Assembly (NCBI RefSeq): GCF_004027225.2 | Contig: NC_044282.2 | Span: forward strand, 66,584,225-66,648,224 | Length of the DNA: 64,000 nucleotides | Direction: 5' to 3' | Source: Strigops habroptila | Taxonomy: Eukaryota; Chordata; Aves; Psittaciformes; Psittacidae | Shown: piece after piece, positions 14,519 through 28,000 of the stretch | Position numbering within the stretch: the first letter of the stretch is position 1 | How the letters are laid out: each line of letters starts with the position of its first letter | The notes under the pieces: generated by a model | The model's input: the letters and a program-made list of their open reading frames with translations, nothing else | Database searches by the model: none | Told to the model about the DNA's origin: nothing | Position numbers and translations under genes: made by a program

Positions 14519-14524
14519 AGGCAC
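14243..14524 (-). pseudogene. CR1 ORF2 C-terminal fragment (93 codons, open)
   Basis: This is the tail of the CR1 endonuclease/reverse-transcriptase polyprotein. The frame has no internal stop and ends about 90 bases before the element's 3' end. Recognisable family features are a QYLKG motif near residue 14, a [20 protein letters not shown] block around residues 47-62, the HWNGLP motif at about 64-69, and a [10 protein letters not shown] stretch near the end. All catalytic domains lie upstream of the truncation and are absent, so it cannot encode an active enzyme. The ATG at the start of the open frame lies at the truncation edge and is not a real initiation site. Openness reflects limited age or chance, not evidence of function. 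Confidence 0.9.
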
Positions 14525-17500
14525 TGCGCATGGATCACCTTTAAAATATAAACATCCTAATATTATACTTCTTCTGTTTCTCTGTGGTGGTAGTAATTCA
14601 CTTTCACATCAACTTATTGGAAGGAAAAGCCACAAGTGTCCACAACTTTTTATACCATATACATCTCTTAAATAAAGGCAATCATGAAGATGCCTTCCCT
14701 CCCAGTGGTAACTATATCATGCTGCAGAAGCAACAACACTGGTGCTGGCTTTCACAGAAAGGGATTTTGAACAGTCTAGGAAAAGGGACAGGTCTTCAGG
14801 CAAAGGGGGCTGCAGACTGCTTTGACTCCTGTCAAATTTTGTCAGTCATATCATCAGCTGATTATATGTTTCTGACTGGTGAACTGCTTTGAACATAATT
14901 TAATAGCTGAATCAAAGCATGAAATATTCTCAAGATCAGCTAAATCTTGGCAGACCGTCAGGTCTGTGGATCACAACTTGGAAACTACTGATTTTATCCA
15001 TCTTCCATCATGATGGCTAACAACCGATCGTACCTCACCCCTAAGTAGGCTAATGAGGTAGTTTTGGGCAATTCAAGAGATGACTAGTAACGAGATCTTA
15101 CTCTTTACTGAATAATAGTGTGATGCATATGATTTCGAAAACATCAAAAAAGTGTCTTATTTTCAGGAGATCAGAAGGTACAGTGCCTTCCAGAAAAGAA
15201 AAATGGTTACATCAAACTCAAACGAAGCATCCTCAAGTTTGTGTTTGCTATTAGCCTGAAGAGTTTGATTAAACATCCAGATACTTCTGCATTAATGTTT
15301 CTTTTTAATAGGAGGTTAAAGCTGAAATGCCACAACAGCCTTGTTTGCTGTAGGAATGTGAAAATGTAGGGATATAGAAGTTACGCATATTCAGGCACCA
15401 AGAGACTGAAATTCAACTTGTCATTCAACAAAGATCTTCCTCTTTCATACCAGCACAAACCAACCATATTCTCCTGACCATCTAGGGCCTTCCCAGACCC
15501 AATTACTACATCTCTGATCCTTTCTACATTGCCCTCTACCCTCTCAAATACACAAGTACTAACTCTCAAACTATTTCTCACAACATTCTGTTTCTTCTTT
15601 GCTGCACCCTACCTAGGAAAACATTTCCTGAACTTATCTCCCAGGCATCTATTCTGTCATATTTTCAAATCCCCAGCAAGACTGTATTTTAAAAGACTGT
15701 GCATTCCTTGAAAAAGAAAACATATGCATGATCAAATGTTTTTAAAAAAAAAAGCACCAAAAGTCAGTGGACTCTCCACAATGGACCTCCTTGACTTTTC
15801 AGAGACTCCTGTCATGAAGAATATAACCTGACTGTTTTCCTGTTTCACACATCTCCCAGCACCGAGCTGCTGCTTAAGGCAGAGAACACAGCACTGTAAC
15901 TAATCTGAAATGAAGGAAAACATTTAACCTACAGTTCCTCATACTCAGAACAAATAAGTGTCTCCATTTCCCTTGCGCATGTTTGATGGAGTCAGAAACA
16001 GGTTATTAATGAAGAATAACTCCATAAAAATGAACTCCAATCAGTCTCCTGGCACTCCAACATCAAGGGGAGATGCCAGTCAAGCAGCTAATATTAAACT
16101 TGTAAATCTTTACCTATTTAGAATGCTTTAATCATTTCCTATGAATTAATACCATAACATACGATTTATAGGTTAAGGAGGAAGATCTTTATAACCATTA
16201 ATAAACAAATTCAATCAACAGACATTTGGAAATTACAGATTCGCTGAAGCTGTGTGTTGCTCAAGAGGAAACCAATCCTGCCCCCTTCTTTGCAGAGAAA
16301 GCAGGGCTTCAAATGATGGTATAGGCGCAGTTTCATCAATGCTGCGTTCCAGCCTTACACAGGCTTTCTTCAACAGATGGCCTTCTTAATTTGGTACAAG
16401 GTACAAGATTTATAGACAACCCTCAGCAACATGGGAAGTGCTTAAGGTGTCAGATGAAGCAATAAACAAATGGGAGAGCAATGGTCTCTTAGCAAACAAA
16501 TCCTCTAACTTGTCAAGGATTGCTATCACTCTGCTGGTCCTACACATATATCTGACAGAAAATACAAAATTGGTTAGTATGGTTTTTTTCAACATGGAAC
16601 AGTTATTTTATTTTTTGTCTAGTTTTGCTGCAAATTATTAATGGCAGTCGATGAGGCCATTTAAGCAAAAAATCCCAGATATGTTGAGCTTATGAGAAAC
16701 AGAGGTCTGCCTGCAGTCTATCTACCACAGTCACCAGTACACCTAGGAATGGCTCAGCTGTTTCCTCCTAAGCAATCTTACCTTGCAGCCTCTAACATTT
16801 TCTTGTGACTGTCTTGTCACCACTGTGTACCAAACATGGTTAAAACCTGGGGCATTCATTCCACACTTCTCCTTCTCTGTCACCACAGGTGACTGCCTAC
16901 TGCCCATCATGTGCTCTCATCTATTCCTATCATTTATTCTTCTCTTTCCTTTACCCTATAAGTACAGACTCACTCATCTGCTGGTCCTTATTCTGTGTCA
17001 TTTTTCTCTCTGGCATCCCTGCAGATTCATACACACTGTGTCCTTTAAGGATATAGAAGGGACCAATTTCATCCTTTTCAAATTTAAGTATTTGCTTGAG
17101 GTGCCAAAATTAGAAAATGAGTTGCCCTTTATTATCTGTGACGAGAGGCAGTATGTTGACAGGCTGACTTGGGTTTTACCTGAGCAGAAGTGCTCTTCGG
17201 AGATACCTTCTGGATTCTACTGACAAGAGAAAGCTCAGGGTCCCTTGGTTTTTAACACATCACTAAAATGCTTACAGTGGTTGGGTCCAGGATGAAGTAT
17301 AGACATTTTGATTCTTCTGATTGATGATTTTTCCTCTCTCAACCTCTGGCTTCTTTTTTCAAGATTTGAGTTGCTTTGCATTGTCTGGTTTACATGGACA
17401 ATCTTATTTTACCTAAAAAGGAAGCTTGAGCCAACAGTCCAAGAAGAGCTTTTGTAACACAGCTCTCCAGTGTGGAGAGAAGGCAGGTGACACACTCTTT

Positions 17501-20500
17501 ATATATTATCGTAAAGTCTTCCAAACAATTTTTTAACCTTTGACTGTTCCAAAAGCCAAACTACTCTACTAGTACAGACTGATATTTATACTTCTATGGA
17601 GAGAAGGAAAAAAACATAGAAATTGGAACCATGAGTACTCATTCAGTAGCTGAGAGCAGGAGGGTTTCAGAGAGCTAGAAACCGCTGCAGAGAAGGACAG
17701 CTAAGCTTTTGCCTCAAGGCATTTAAAACCTCACTTTCTCCTGCTCCATCTTTTCCGTCTTTCCTGATCCCTCCTCCAGTATATGTCTGCTAAAGATCTC
17801 AGCCTGAGGAACAGAACTGGGAGGAAGCCAATCTCCAATCCATCTTGGGAGTTTGATTTAACTTTCCATGCTTCTTTAGTAATGATGTACATCCTGGCTA
17901 GCCTGACAAAAGCAGTGTTGGTTTTCCTGTAGAGCACCAGTGTGATGGAGTTTCATAGGCAACCTGATACATTTGCTACTGGTCCAAGTGCAGCAGCACT
18001 TAGACAGCATCCGGCTTTGTTATAGACAGAGGAATTGCCAAAATGTCCATTAATTTCAGTGGTACCAGACTAGGCCCATGGAAACAAGATGGAAAGGATA
18101 AAAATCAGGGAATGTGATACAAGTGGGAAGACAGAGCAGACAGCATGTTTTGAGAGAAGATGGAGAGGAAGAAACACACAGTAAGAAGGATGGGTAGGTG
18201 CAGAGAAAGGACAGTTACTACAGGAAGAGCAACAGACATGGTCTTGAAAGGAATGCAAAGAAGTTTTATAGTTACTGCTCATGAGTATCTTCTTCTCTTC
18301 ACTAGAAGTGTTATGATTGATGATTCATTTTTTAAAAATGAAACGTAGCTCTGAGTGGTTTTGGAGGGTTTGAAAGGAAAGAACAGCTGTCTATGGCAGG
18401 AAGAGCTGGTTGGATGGATCAGACTACAAGTTCAGCTGCTTTTATTCCCAACATTTACAAATTTTTTTAAACAAGAACCTTTCTGACAGATAGATGTAAA
18501 GAAGGAGAAAAATGCATATAAAGAAATGGAAAAAAGGAAATATATAATAATGGCTTTGGCTGTTCTCTTTATGTAATGTTACGGGACTATGATTTTCCTC
18601 ATTCTCCCTGAATGAAGTCTCTAACTATGTATCTTTGGCAGATGTCACAGCAGCAATAGCTCCAGTCTGATCACTGTGAACATTGCAGTGGCTGCACTTC
18701 CAAGTCATCCTAGCACCCAGTGGCCACCAATTGTTGCCAAGATAGTAGACACACATACTTTCCCACCTGTATCCTAATTACAGAGATTACACTCGAAAAT
18801 ACCATCAGAACAAGATAAGCCCATGTTTGTTGAGCACATCTCACGTTAAGTCTGAATTGTTCAACTCAAATGCAGGTGTAACTTACAGAAGGTGTAACTA
18901 ACAGCACTTGAGTGAGTCAGTCATCTAAATGCAGTACTGCAGTCCAAATACCTTTTTTACTGAATACTATAATACTTTAGGAGTGCACAAAGATATAAGA
19001 ACTGTTAGTAGGACAGTGATTCCTGGAAAGAAAATACCTGACAGTCTGGTAAATATTCACCTAAATATAGATTAAAACCAGCAGAACTTGCACTATTGAA
19101 CTCCATCTTCCACACTGCCACCTTCAACACACAGATTTATACACCTTTGTTCTGTACTCTTCAAAAGTGGACAAGCAGAATTTGCTGTAGGAAATTGAAA
19201 ATGTAAGCTCTTGGCTAATGTCAGCAAAACAAAAGAAAAGAAACCAAAAGAAACCAATTTGCTTGCCCATCAAAAATACAGTATTGAATATAATGGAGAC
19301 CACATAGTTGCAATGGGAAACACACTATACTCACTTAAGATCCAGTTCATTAAATATTCCTTATATTCTTGGTATAAGAAAGAACAGACCACATGTGTGT
19401 GGGAGCACAATTTCCTGGAGGCAACATTTTATCTTTGATTTCCATTAGGTCTTTCATGAACACACCACTCAGTCCCCTCTGTCTAACTGCCCCTGCTGTG
19501 CCAGTGATCATATAGTATGTAATGTCAAGTCAGTCTTCATCGGGACTGGGATCAATTAGAAGGCCCAATATTCAAATTATGCGCTCGACTCCCAAAGTGT
19601 TACCGCACTTATTCCCTGAGAATAACAGAACTATGTCAAACTGTTCCACTGCACATGGTTTTCAGACTGCATTTTGCATTATAATTTCATACTAATCCAA
19701 ACCAAATTTGTACCCACTGCTTTGCAGACCCAGGAGGCCTTCGGGCTGGAGGACCGCAGGCCTAGATTCACCCCTTTCACCAGTGGCATCTCAGGGAATG
19801 ACTCACCCAGGCTCCATAATTAACAACGGGCTACAACCTCTTTAGGAGATGATTCATCCCACAGGTGGGCTGAAAAGTGCCCAAATATGTTAATTTCTCT
19901 CTGGTAACTGTAAAAGACTGTCTTTATTGACTGGGCTACTAACATAGTGAGGTAGGATTAACCTGGGACACAGTTACAGGTTGTGCAGGGAGAGGCATGT
20001 GGAATCAGCATGTGGAAATCCCATTGTGGGAGCAGCGATAGCCCCAAAACTGTGGATCAGAACAAAAATAAATTATGAGGGGCACAAAGTTCACAAGCTG
20101 CTCCTGAAATCTCCAGCCTCAGGGAAGAAGACAGTAAAAGTTTGTGAATATAAACAGGGACTTTACGGGAACTTGACAAAACCCATACTTTTATAGTTAT
20201 TTGCACATAATTGCCCGTCACATAATTCACTGCAGAAGAGAGATTCCCTTTGATTCCAGTCAGAACTGGCATGAGCCCAGGCATTTCTGCACAGGGAAGG
20301 AACCAAACCCAGAGCCACTTCAATCTGGTCTGGGGAGTGAAGGGAAGTCCTACCACTCCACTGCACGGCAAGTCGAATTGATCCAGCTCCTTGTAACTCT
20401 GCTTTAGCTATGATTTGTAATGGAGACTGACTTTATTCCTATTTGTTCTCTCCAACAAATAAGCTTTCAGTTATGTCCCTTCACTGGCTTCCTCTCTCTG

Positions 20501-20956
20501 ATGTGAAACCAGTCTCCTGATTAAAGAGATATGGAAAGTTTTAGGAATAGGGCCAAACTGGGGGTAGATTTTTCTTTTTGGCTCTTTTCAACTTGCATAG
20601 GACTGTATTCTGGAAGGCTGTCTTGCTAGTCAGAGCAAGAAAACCTTGCAAACATTACTGCACAGTTCCATCAAAACTAAACGACTGTGCAGAATTCTTT
20701 TGTCGACTCGAAAGTATGCATCAGTAACGCCAATTCATTCACCCTGAACAAAATAGCTACAAACATTCGTTCTGACAATATACAGGCCTTAAGAAATGTG
20801 TAATTTCACAGCAGCAACAGAACATTTATATTGCGAACGTTAACCTAACTTCTAAGCTCCTGTAGGAAGCTCTAAAAGTGTTTAGCAAGAAGGGCTTTCT
20901 AAGCTGAGAATCAAGCTGTGAGAAAGAATAAAAAAAAAAAGAGCATTCATTTAAAC
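14519..20956. other. Unique non-coding DNA, no gene seen
   Basis: The longest open frame (16783-17223, plus, 146 codons) is rich in hydrophobic residues but has no recognisable domain. It lacks splice-site or codon-pattern support. Pyrimidine-rich stretches occur around 15420-15700 and 16900-17020. I did not recognise a repeat family in either. No RNA gene or mobile element is supported. Confidence 0.5.
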
Positions 20957-21227
20957 ATTTTCAGAAGCCCCTAAAAATGCCGTTTTCACACAGTAAATCC
21001 GCTGCACTTGAATGTCTGCTGGCTTGCTGAAAGGAATGCTCTTCACTGGGATGCAGCCTGCTGTGGTCAAGTATGATGGAAATAAAAGTGTTGCTAATGG
21101 TGATTGAAAAGGATTCCCACTGCTGCTGGCCAGTGTTGGTTTTAGATGGGCCAACTCTGTTGAACGGAGAGCAATGGGAGACAGTAAACTTTCTCTAAGG
21201 CTCTCTAAACTTTGAGTCACCTCTGCT
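20957..21227 (+). repeat. Copy A of an unassigned ~270 bp direct repeat
   Basis: This segment aligns along its length with 24739-25005, in the same orientation and about 3.8 kb apart. The shared core runs from GTGTTGCTAAT through GATTGAAAAGGATTCC to GACAGTAAACTTT and finishes with AAACTTTGAGTCACCTCTGCT. By eye the core is about three-quarters identical, with small indels. Similarity stops abruptly after CTCTGCT, while the upstream edge is less sharp. There is no poly-A tail, TG..CA terminus or octamer repeat, so I cannot assign it to a CR1, LTR or SINE. Coding is unlikely because the open frames in the two copies lie on opposite strands. Confidence 0.8.
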
Positions 21228-23176
21228 TCCCTTCATTTTAACACTAGCCTGTCCTGTTGTTTCTCCACAGAGCTTTATATTAGCTCAGTCTGGACCAAAC
21301 TATCACTGGAAATGTAAAGATGCAGATTTTCACACAAATGGAGAGACACAAAAAAAGAAATGAACCATGGGAAGAAGCATTAGCATAGCAGCAAGTCAAC
21401 AAGCCCAGTATACTTCTACGCTGTGGGTTAGCACAAGAAACAAAGTCATTACTCAAGGGTAAATATTCAGCCACCCACTTTAACTGTGATGCTTTGTATT
21501 GATGGCTACTATTGGGAGCAGGGCTCAGCTGTGTCAGGCATCTTGCCTTTCTAAGAAAAATCAGCTTTGCACACAACAGAAACTTGGCTTGGATATTAAC
21601 TGGCAACCCTAAGGGCAGACAGCAAGGCTCAGGCAGGGAATTTGGGACAGCGGGAATTCCTTCGTTCAATGCATTAAGCACAAGACATACCTCTCCTCCT
21701 CAGCAGGACTGGACTTCTTTTAATGGCTTTTCTGCCTTGCATGCTTCAGGATCAGAACAGCTCTGCTGCACATTTCCAGTAGTGGCTTATACTTTAACTG
21801 GGCTCTGTCCCTCCTTACAGCTCACAAATTACATTGCCTCAAGACTTCACAAGTATCCTCTATCTTCAGACTCAGAGGGAACTTGGTAATCCAGGCCCTT
21901 AGCCACAGTGACAGAAAATCAATTAATGACATTAAGCAGGAGAAAAAATCAGAAAGAATTAAGGAAAACCTGTCTTTCCTGCAAGTGGACTTTGGCTCCC
22001 TGAGCACTAGAAGAGCAGGTATCTCCTGGGCTTTGCAACAGTGCTGATGCTGACGACATGTGGGGTTCCCCTGTGGTTTTATTTGGACATATGGGTGCCC
22101 CCCCCCACCTCATGGGTCTCCCCTCCCTGGCCCCAAACAGACAGCTTGTATGGCTGCACGGCTGAGGAACCTGAGCCAGCTGAAAACCAACCAGACAAAA
22201 ACCAATTATGGGTTACTTGGGCTGGGGCGATGGTTGCCCTAGCGAAAATGTTTGCCCAACAGCATAACTTTTAGTGTTCCAATAAGTGTATCAGTCTAGA
22301 GACTCCCAGGTGGGAAGAGCAGGGTGTAAAGTGGAGGGCAGTAGTAGGTTACACCCTTTGTCCCAGATGCCTGATTTCTGCCCGAGTTGAACAGCAAGGC
22401 TGACATGCTTCGTTTGATCCAGGCTTTCTTGGCTGATCCACCCCAGCATGAACCATGGACCACACCAGCATCTATTAGGATTTCAGCTCTGTTGTGCTCT
22501 GTTTACTCACTCTGTACGCCTCAACAGGAAGCATTAAGGACATGAGCCAAAGCTTAAAGGTACTTTTAAAGGAGATTTTGATGGCTGCAAAATACTTTCA
22601 ATTTTGTATATTAAGAGCATATTTTCAGTATATTAAAAGCATTTCAAGGTCTAGGAGACAATCTCACATGGTACAATGCGAGTAGTAATTGGTCCCTCTT
22701 CACACTGCTCTTTTTTGATCAGTGTAGCTTAGTCTTCTTCAGCTAAGTGCCAAGATGTGGATCAAAGACTCTAGAGAACATTTGCTTTCAGGCCCAAAAT
22801 ACGCACAGATGTGCAGCAATTCTTGACGTGTTTGTTTGGTTGGTTTTTTTCTACCCCCTCACAGGTATCTATTGCAAATGGTAATCATTATATGCTACCT
22901 TTTGGCATACACATATTGTTACATCAATGACTGAAAAATACAACTCTTGCACTCATAGATTTTCATTCACCTAATCCCAGTATCTGGCAAACTCCATTAC
23001 GCAGCTGAAAGGGTAGCTAGCTCAGCCATTCTGTGCTATCCCTGAGTGCACCCAGCCTGTTTTCTCTACCTAAGGAGGCTGGCTGGGCCACTCGGAAGTT
23101 GAATGTGCAAACAACTGGTTTACCAGGAAACTGTCCAGAAGACAGAGGCCTAGAAACCAGAAGCCAGAAACTTAGA
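21228..23176. other. Unique non-coding DNA
   Basis: No gene is supported. Opposing open frames of 133 and 125 codons overlap around 21280-21889 and show no domain. A 9-base C run lies at 22098-22106. A 15-base near-repeat (GTATATTAAGAGCAT and GTATATTAAAAGCAT) occurs at 22606 and 22628. Just before the CR1 at 23177 there is a short AGAAACCAGAAGCC-type local repetition. Confidence 0.5.
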
Positions 23177-23309
23177 AGCCAGGTTGGATGAGGCTTTGAG
23201 CTACCTAGTCTAGTGGAAGGTGCCCCTGACCGTGGCAGGGGGTTTGGAACTAGATGATTTTTAATTTCCCTTCCAACCCAAACCATTCTGTGATTCTATG
23301 ATTCTATGA
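23177..23309 (+). mobile_element. CR1 LINE 3' end fragment
   Basis: About 130 bases match the CR1 3' terminus. It starts near AGGTTGGATGAGGCTTTG and contains TAGTCTAGTGGAAGG, a GGCAGGGGGTTTGGAACTAG block, CTTCCAACCCAAACC and terminal ATTCTATG octamers ending at 23309. It lacks any useful ORF2 sequence. It lies between the two copies of the unassigned direct repeat, but its boundaries do not coincide with either. Confidence 0.95.
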
Positions 23310-24738
23310 AACGATGGTGAAACTCTCATTTTGCATGCAGAAGTATGAGTTTGCAGGCATTGTGCAAGAAAAGCATGCAGGACTGGTTGGAGGAAACTCT
23401 TTTGCTCTCGATCTAAAAGCAAGGTACATATTCACAGCCCTCCTTTCTGCCTTCAGCCACCAACACACTTCCCAGCTTGCTCACGGGAATCCTGATGGTA
23501 AGCAAAGCACCTCACAAATCACTAAAGCACAAATGCAGTGGAGAGAGAGCAGCCCTCAGCCTGGCTCCCAAGGACGCTCCCAGGTCAGAGAGACAACAGG
23601 CCTGCGGGCACAGGCTTAGGTGTGGCTGCACACACCCTCCAAAATATGTTCAAATGTCAACTGTGAGCATTGCAGAGGAATAGCACGAAAGGGCCAACAA
23701 TGCAGCTCTCCCGGTCAGGGCAGTGCTGCTGTGCCCAGGCAGCCCTCTGCACCAAGCATGCTGCTGGCCTGCACCATCACACATCACAGTGGAAGGAAGG
23801 AGAACATGCGACCTGCTACTGCAGATGCACAAGTACCCAGGGTGACCCCAGTGCCCACTGTTTCTGAACGGCCATTAACCATCAGCCAAGGTGTTTTCCC
23901 GTTTTTTAACCCCTCTGTAAATCACAGGGTGAGGAAATGGAATCAAGAAGGGACAACAGCTGGAAAGAGCATGTAAGAAACTGTGGCATCAAAAGCCCTG
24001 GCTTTTCTGTCTTGCTACATCTTCTCCTGACTTTTCAATATATCATTACTCTTACCACACTACAACCTCATCTTCATCCTGCAGATCTCGCGGAGCAACC
24101 AGGATCTACCTCAAAATTACTGAGCTGGAAGTGTCTAAAGATAAGTCTGTGCATCTCCTGTTTATTCTGCTCCTCTTTCCCAACAGAGTTATTCTACTCT
24201 TTTCTGCCCAAACTGCCTTTTCTGGGTTCATATTGAACTCATTTTGAACGCTTACAAAAGTGAATTATAGGGATACTAGTGTCTGTAACATAGTCTCAAA
24301 TGCACAGCTGTCTTTACAAGAAACTAAACATGCAAACATTACTTCTTTCTTGGGGCCAACAGAATTTTAGTAAGACTTGGTTCCCTGATGAACTAAAAAA
24401 TTTCATACAAAATGAAGGCATGGACTAGACCTCCTTTTTCCCCAGTCAAAACAGCATTGCTGAACTACCCATAAAGAGCTGCAAGTGAAAACATCTAGGT
24501 GAGAAAATGACATTTTTGTGTTAGGAAACTTCTCAGTATATAACACAAATAATCTCATCATGCTTTTGAGACACTGAAGGGGAGCTGCAGTTTCCTATTG
24601 GAGGTTCCAGCAAACATAAAGTCACACAGAAGAAATAGCTAAAGATGGGGTGCTACCAAGTAAGAGCTATGCTATCCCCTATCACCTTCAGATGACTGGT
24701 AAAGGGCTTTCCAGAGTCCTGCTGTGAATTTGTCTCAG
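23310..24738. other. Unique non-coding DNA
   Basis: Base composition is somewhat more GC-rich at 23420-23850 than in the surrounding DNA. Several overlapping open frames of 60-118 codons occur there on both strands, which is what raised GC produces by lowering stop-codon density. None shows a domain, and I see no exon-like splice pattern I would trust. Confidence 0.45.
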
Positions 24739-25005
24739 TGTTTCTTAAGGGCCCTTAAAAATGTCATTTGTCACAGAGTAAATCCTAGATGTCTGGTTAC
24801 TTTCTGCAGGGAATGCTCTTTGCTGGTCTGCAGCTTGCCAGGGGTCAAATATGACAGAAATGAAGTGTTGCTAATAGTGATTGAAAAGGATTCCTACTGT
24901 TTGTGGCCGGTGCTGGTTATTAGGGAGGCTAAATTTGTGGGACAGAAAGCAGCAGGAGACAGTAAACTTTCCCTAAGACTTACTAAACTTTGAGTCACCT
25001 CTGCT
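24739..25005 (+). repeat. Copy B of an unassigned ~270 bp direct repeat
   Basis: This is the partner of 20957-21227 in the same orientation. Shared landmarks in order are CCTTAAAAATG versus CCTAAAAATG, CAGAGTAAATCC versus CACAGTAAATCC, GGAATGCTCTT, GTGTTGCTAAT, GATTGAAAAGGATTCC and GAGACAGTAAACTTT. Both end at GAGTCACCTCTGCT, after which the flanks are unrelated. Copy B contains a plus-strand open frame of 89 codons (24724-24993) that is not preserved in copy A, which argues against a protein function. Confidence 0.8.
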
Positions 25006-28000
25006 ACCAGTGTCATTCTGTCAGACCTATTTGGAGAAAACTGATATTATAATTACTAATCTCAGCGAGGGCCTAATGTGCAACCTGAGGCATTCCTCTG
25101 CTGGCCATATAATTATGGATGGGCTTGGGGAGACCTGCAGGCACTGCCTCTCCCCCCCACCCCTAAAATGCATGGGATTAGGTTACTGCTCCATCCAGGC
25201 TGCTGAGGACAGGTAAGTGAGCAGCAAAGTCACTGGCCTGCAATAAGAGAAAATTATTATTGTCAAAACCAACTGCCCGCTATTAAAGGTTTGAATGTCA
25301 CCTCAAAAGAGCTCCTTTTCTGACCCTTAAGTGGTGGCGTCTGAAGGGCTCTTTGAAGCAGATTCAGCCCCGTCTCAGGCAGCAAATATTGAGGGCTGAG
25401 AACATTTTCGGTTTGTTCTATTATTTCCTCCACCCCTTCCCCACCCTACTGCTTCTGCACCTGCTGGATTAAACTTGCACATAAACTCAGTTTGGGCTGG
25501 ATATAATTTAACTTTATCCTCTATGGTGTCTTTTATACATTGTAAACACATTCTTTCAAACCCTAGGCACAGCTTATTATTAACAAGTTCAGTGCTGAGA
25601 ATGTCTGTCCACCAAAAGGAGATAAACCACTGATTTTAAAAACAGAAATGGGGCCTTGTTCAAGTAGACCATAACAAGGAAGGTGCCCTAGAAAGCAGCA
25701 ACATAAAAAACGAACACAGACTGCTGTCTGACGCTGTAAACCCTATATCCACGCTGACTTAGAGCAAGTGAGTGACCCTTCAGCAAATGGTGCTATATCG
25801 TTGCCTAAAATTAAGTGCGGACAGAAACCCTGTGCAGGATCAGGCCTGGAGAACCAGACCCACAACAGATTGATCACCTTTGCGGGGTGCTGAGCAGGCT
25901 GCTGCCCTATTGATTTCTATAGCAATAGAGGGGGCTTAGCACCTCAGAGCATCAAATTTCCAAGCCTGGAAGAGACCTGGGCTCTGGAATGGATTAAAGT
26001 CACATGTGATGTATTTGGAAAGGCCTCAATTCAGTCTCAGTGCTCAGTAACAGCAACCACCATTTATTCTGGTTACTACAATTCATTTGGACAGTGTTTA
26101 CAATATCGTCCCCTTCCTCCATTATTAGACAAACAACTTTGATAGGTAGCCTTTTATTTTTTACAGCATTGCAGAGCAGAATAAACGCACAGCCCAAGTT
26201 ATTTATGGAGTGAGCTTTCTGTATGAGGTGCCTTTGCCAAGGAAGTGTGAATTCACATAGTGCACACGCTGTGCATGTTCAACCAGACAACAGTGACCCA
26301 GCAGTCAGCGAGGAAGGGGAGAAACAAAAAATACATGCAAGACACCATCTTTTACATGTCATGTCATCAGAAAAATCCTCCCCTTAAACTTTAGGGAACT
26401 ATGTGCCAAACAGTGTTTTACTGACTCAGAAAAGTGATACGAACCGGTATATAGGGCTTTTCCCTCAGACAGGGTAGTGAGAGAAAAACCTGAGCCTCCA
26501 TTTCCCTGTTTGTGTTTATTCCTTGGAGAATGCCACGGGTGTTTTTGGGTCAGTGTGGCTGGCATTTGGTGGCCATGTGTACTGCAGATAGCTACAGAGA
26601 GGAAGCCTCACTTGAAAGTTTTTTTCTAAAACTTTACGATGAAGAGGGTTTTTTTCTTAAATTAAAGGAGTAAGGAGCAGAGATTGAAAGGAAAGGAGAA
26701 AGAACAAGACAAGCAGGTTTTGTTTCGCATGATTTTGACATATGTTGCTGCATTAAAACTTTTCTGCAAGCAGGACTTCATTCAAAACTACTTGACAAAT
26801 TCTTGATTCCTGTTATCTCCAACACTGAAAGTGCAGGCTTCTATCACTTTGTGTTTGTTTCATTCTGATCCTTCATCCCACCAACAATGTGGGATTATGC
26901 AGCAAAGCTGCGTGGACATTGCCAAAGGAGCATTGGGTCATGGACTCAGAAGCTTATGAGTAAGTTTAACTACATGCATATTTATAAACATTAACCATGG
27001 ATTCGCTGTATTTCTCAATTTCAATTAAAACAAACACAAAAATGACCATTCAAGCAGCTCTTGCTGCCTCATCCCCTAATTAGACTTCCAATTGAAAATG
27101 CTGGGGCCACAGTTTGAAAAATCCAACGCAGCACACCCCTAGCCCCCTACATACACGAATAATGAATTAAGTCAGCATGTCAATAAATCAAAGAGGCTAA
27201 ACAGCTTGTCAGAAAAGAAACAAAATAGCTTCAGTTGCAAGCTCAGATGCGTTTGCCTTTCGGAATGAATGCAGTTCAAGCGTTTACTGCATGTTTAAGA
27301 CAGAAAGTTGATTTGAGGTCAGACAAGTGAAGAAAAACCTCAAAGGCTACTCTGTGAGAAAGACTAAAACATACTACTGTCCTGCTTTGAGGACAGGTTT
27401 CTTAATAAGAAAGGGAAGTTTTCGAAAACCTTCTTCTGGCTTCCATGAAAAATTGTGCTCCTAAACCCGGATGAACCAAGCACACTCTGCATTATGAAAG
27501 CACAGCCCATCCTCCTATTTCTTGCAGAATACTTTTGGAAACCATCCCCTCCATCCAGACAAGATCAAAACCGATGTTGCTTGCAATGTAAAGTTAAATA
27601 ATAATGCTAATTTCACATGTCATGTTACAGGAATGATTGATATAAATAAATCTGGAGTTGTTTGATAAGAAATATACAAACACATCCCTTCTCTTTCAGA
27701 AAAGTTCATACGAGCCAAAGCCAAGCCTCTAATGTTTTTTATCAGATCATTCCTCATTTTGAATATTTTCCCACGACTTAGTGCATTTTTTAATAAAAAG
27801 ATAAAGTCTTTTTATAGGATAGACTTCTCCTTGCACAGTTAGTACTGGAGCAATCTCAGGTCTTCTTTCAAAATATCTGAAACCAGACTTGCTGCATTAA
27901 CAAATATGAAATAGAGCAACAGTAAAAGATTAACTTGTGTCAACTCTCAATGTCTCTGCTCTTGAATTACCCTCATTGAAAGCACAGCAGCACCTAAGAG

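Noticed and set aside
15420..15700. Pyrimidine-rich stretch that might be an old LINE or SINE
   Set aside because: I could not align it with any family block I know.
16783..17223. 146-codon open frame with hydrophobic stretches
   Set aside because: The hydrophobicity follows from T-rich DNA. No signal peptide arrangement or family motif is visible.
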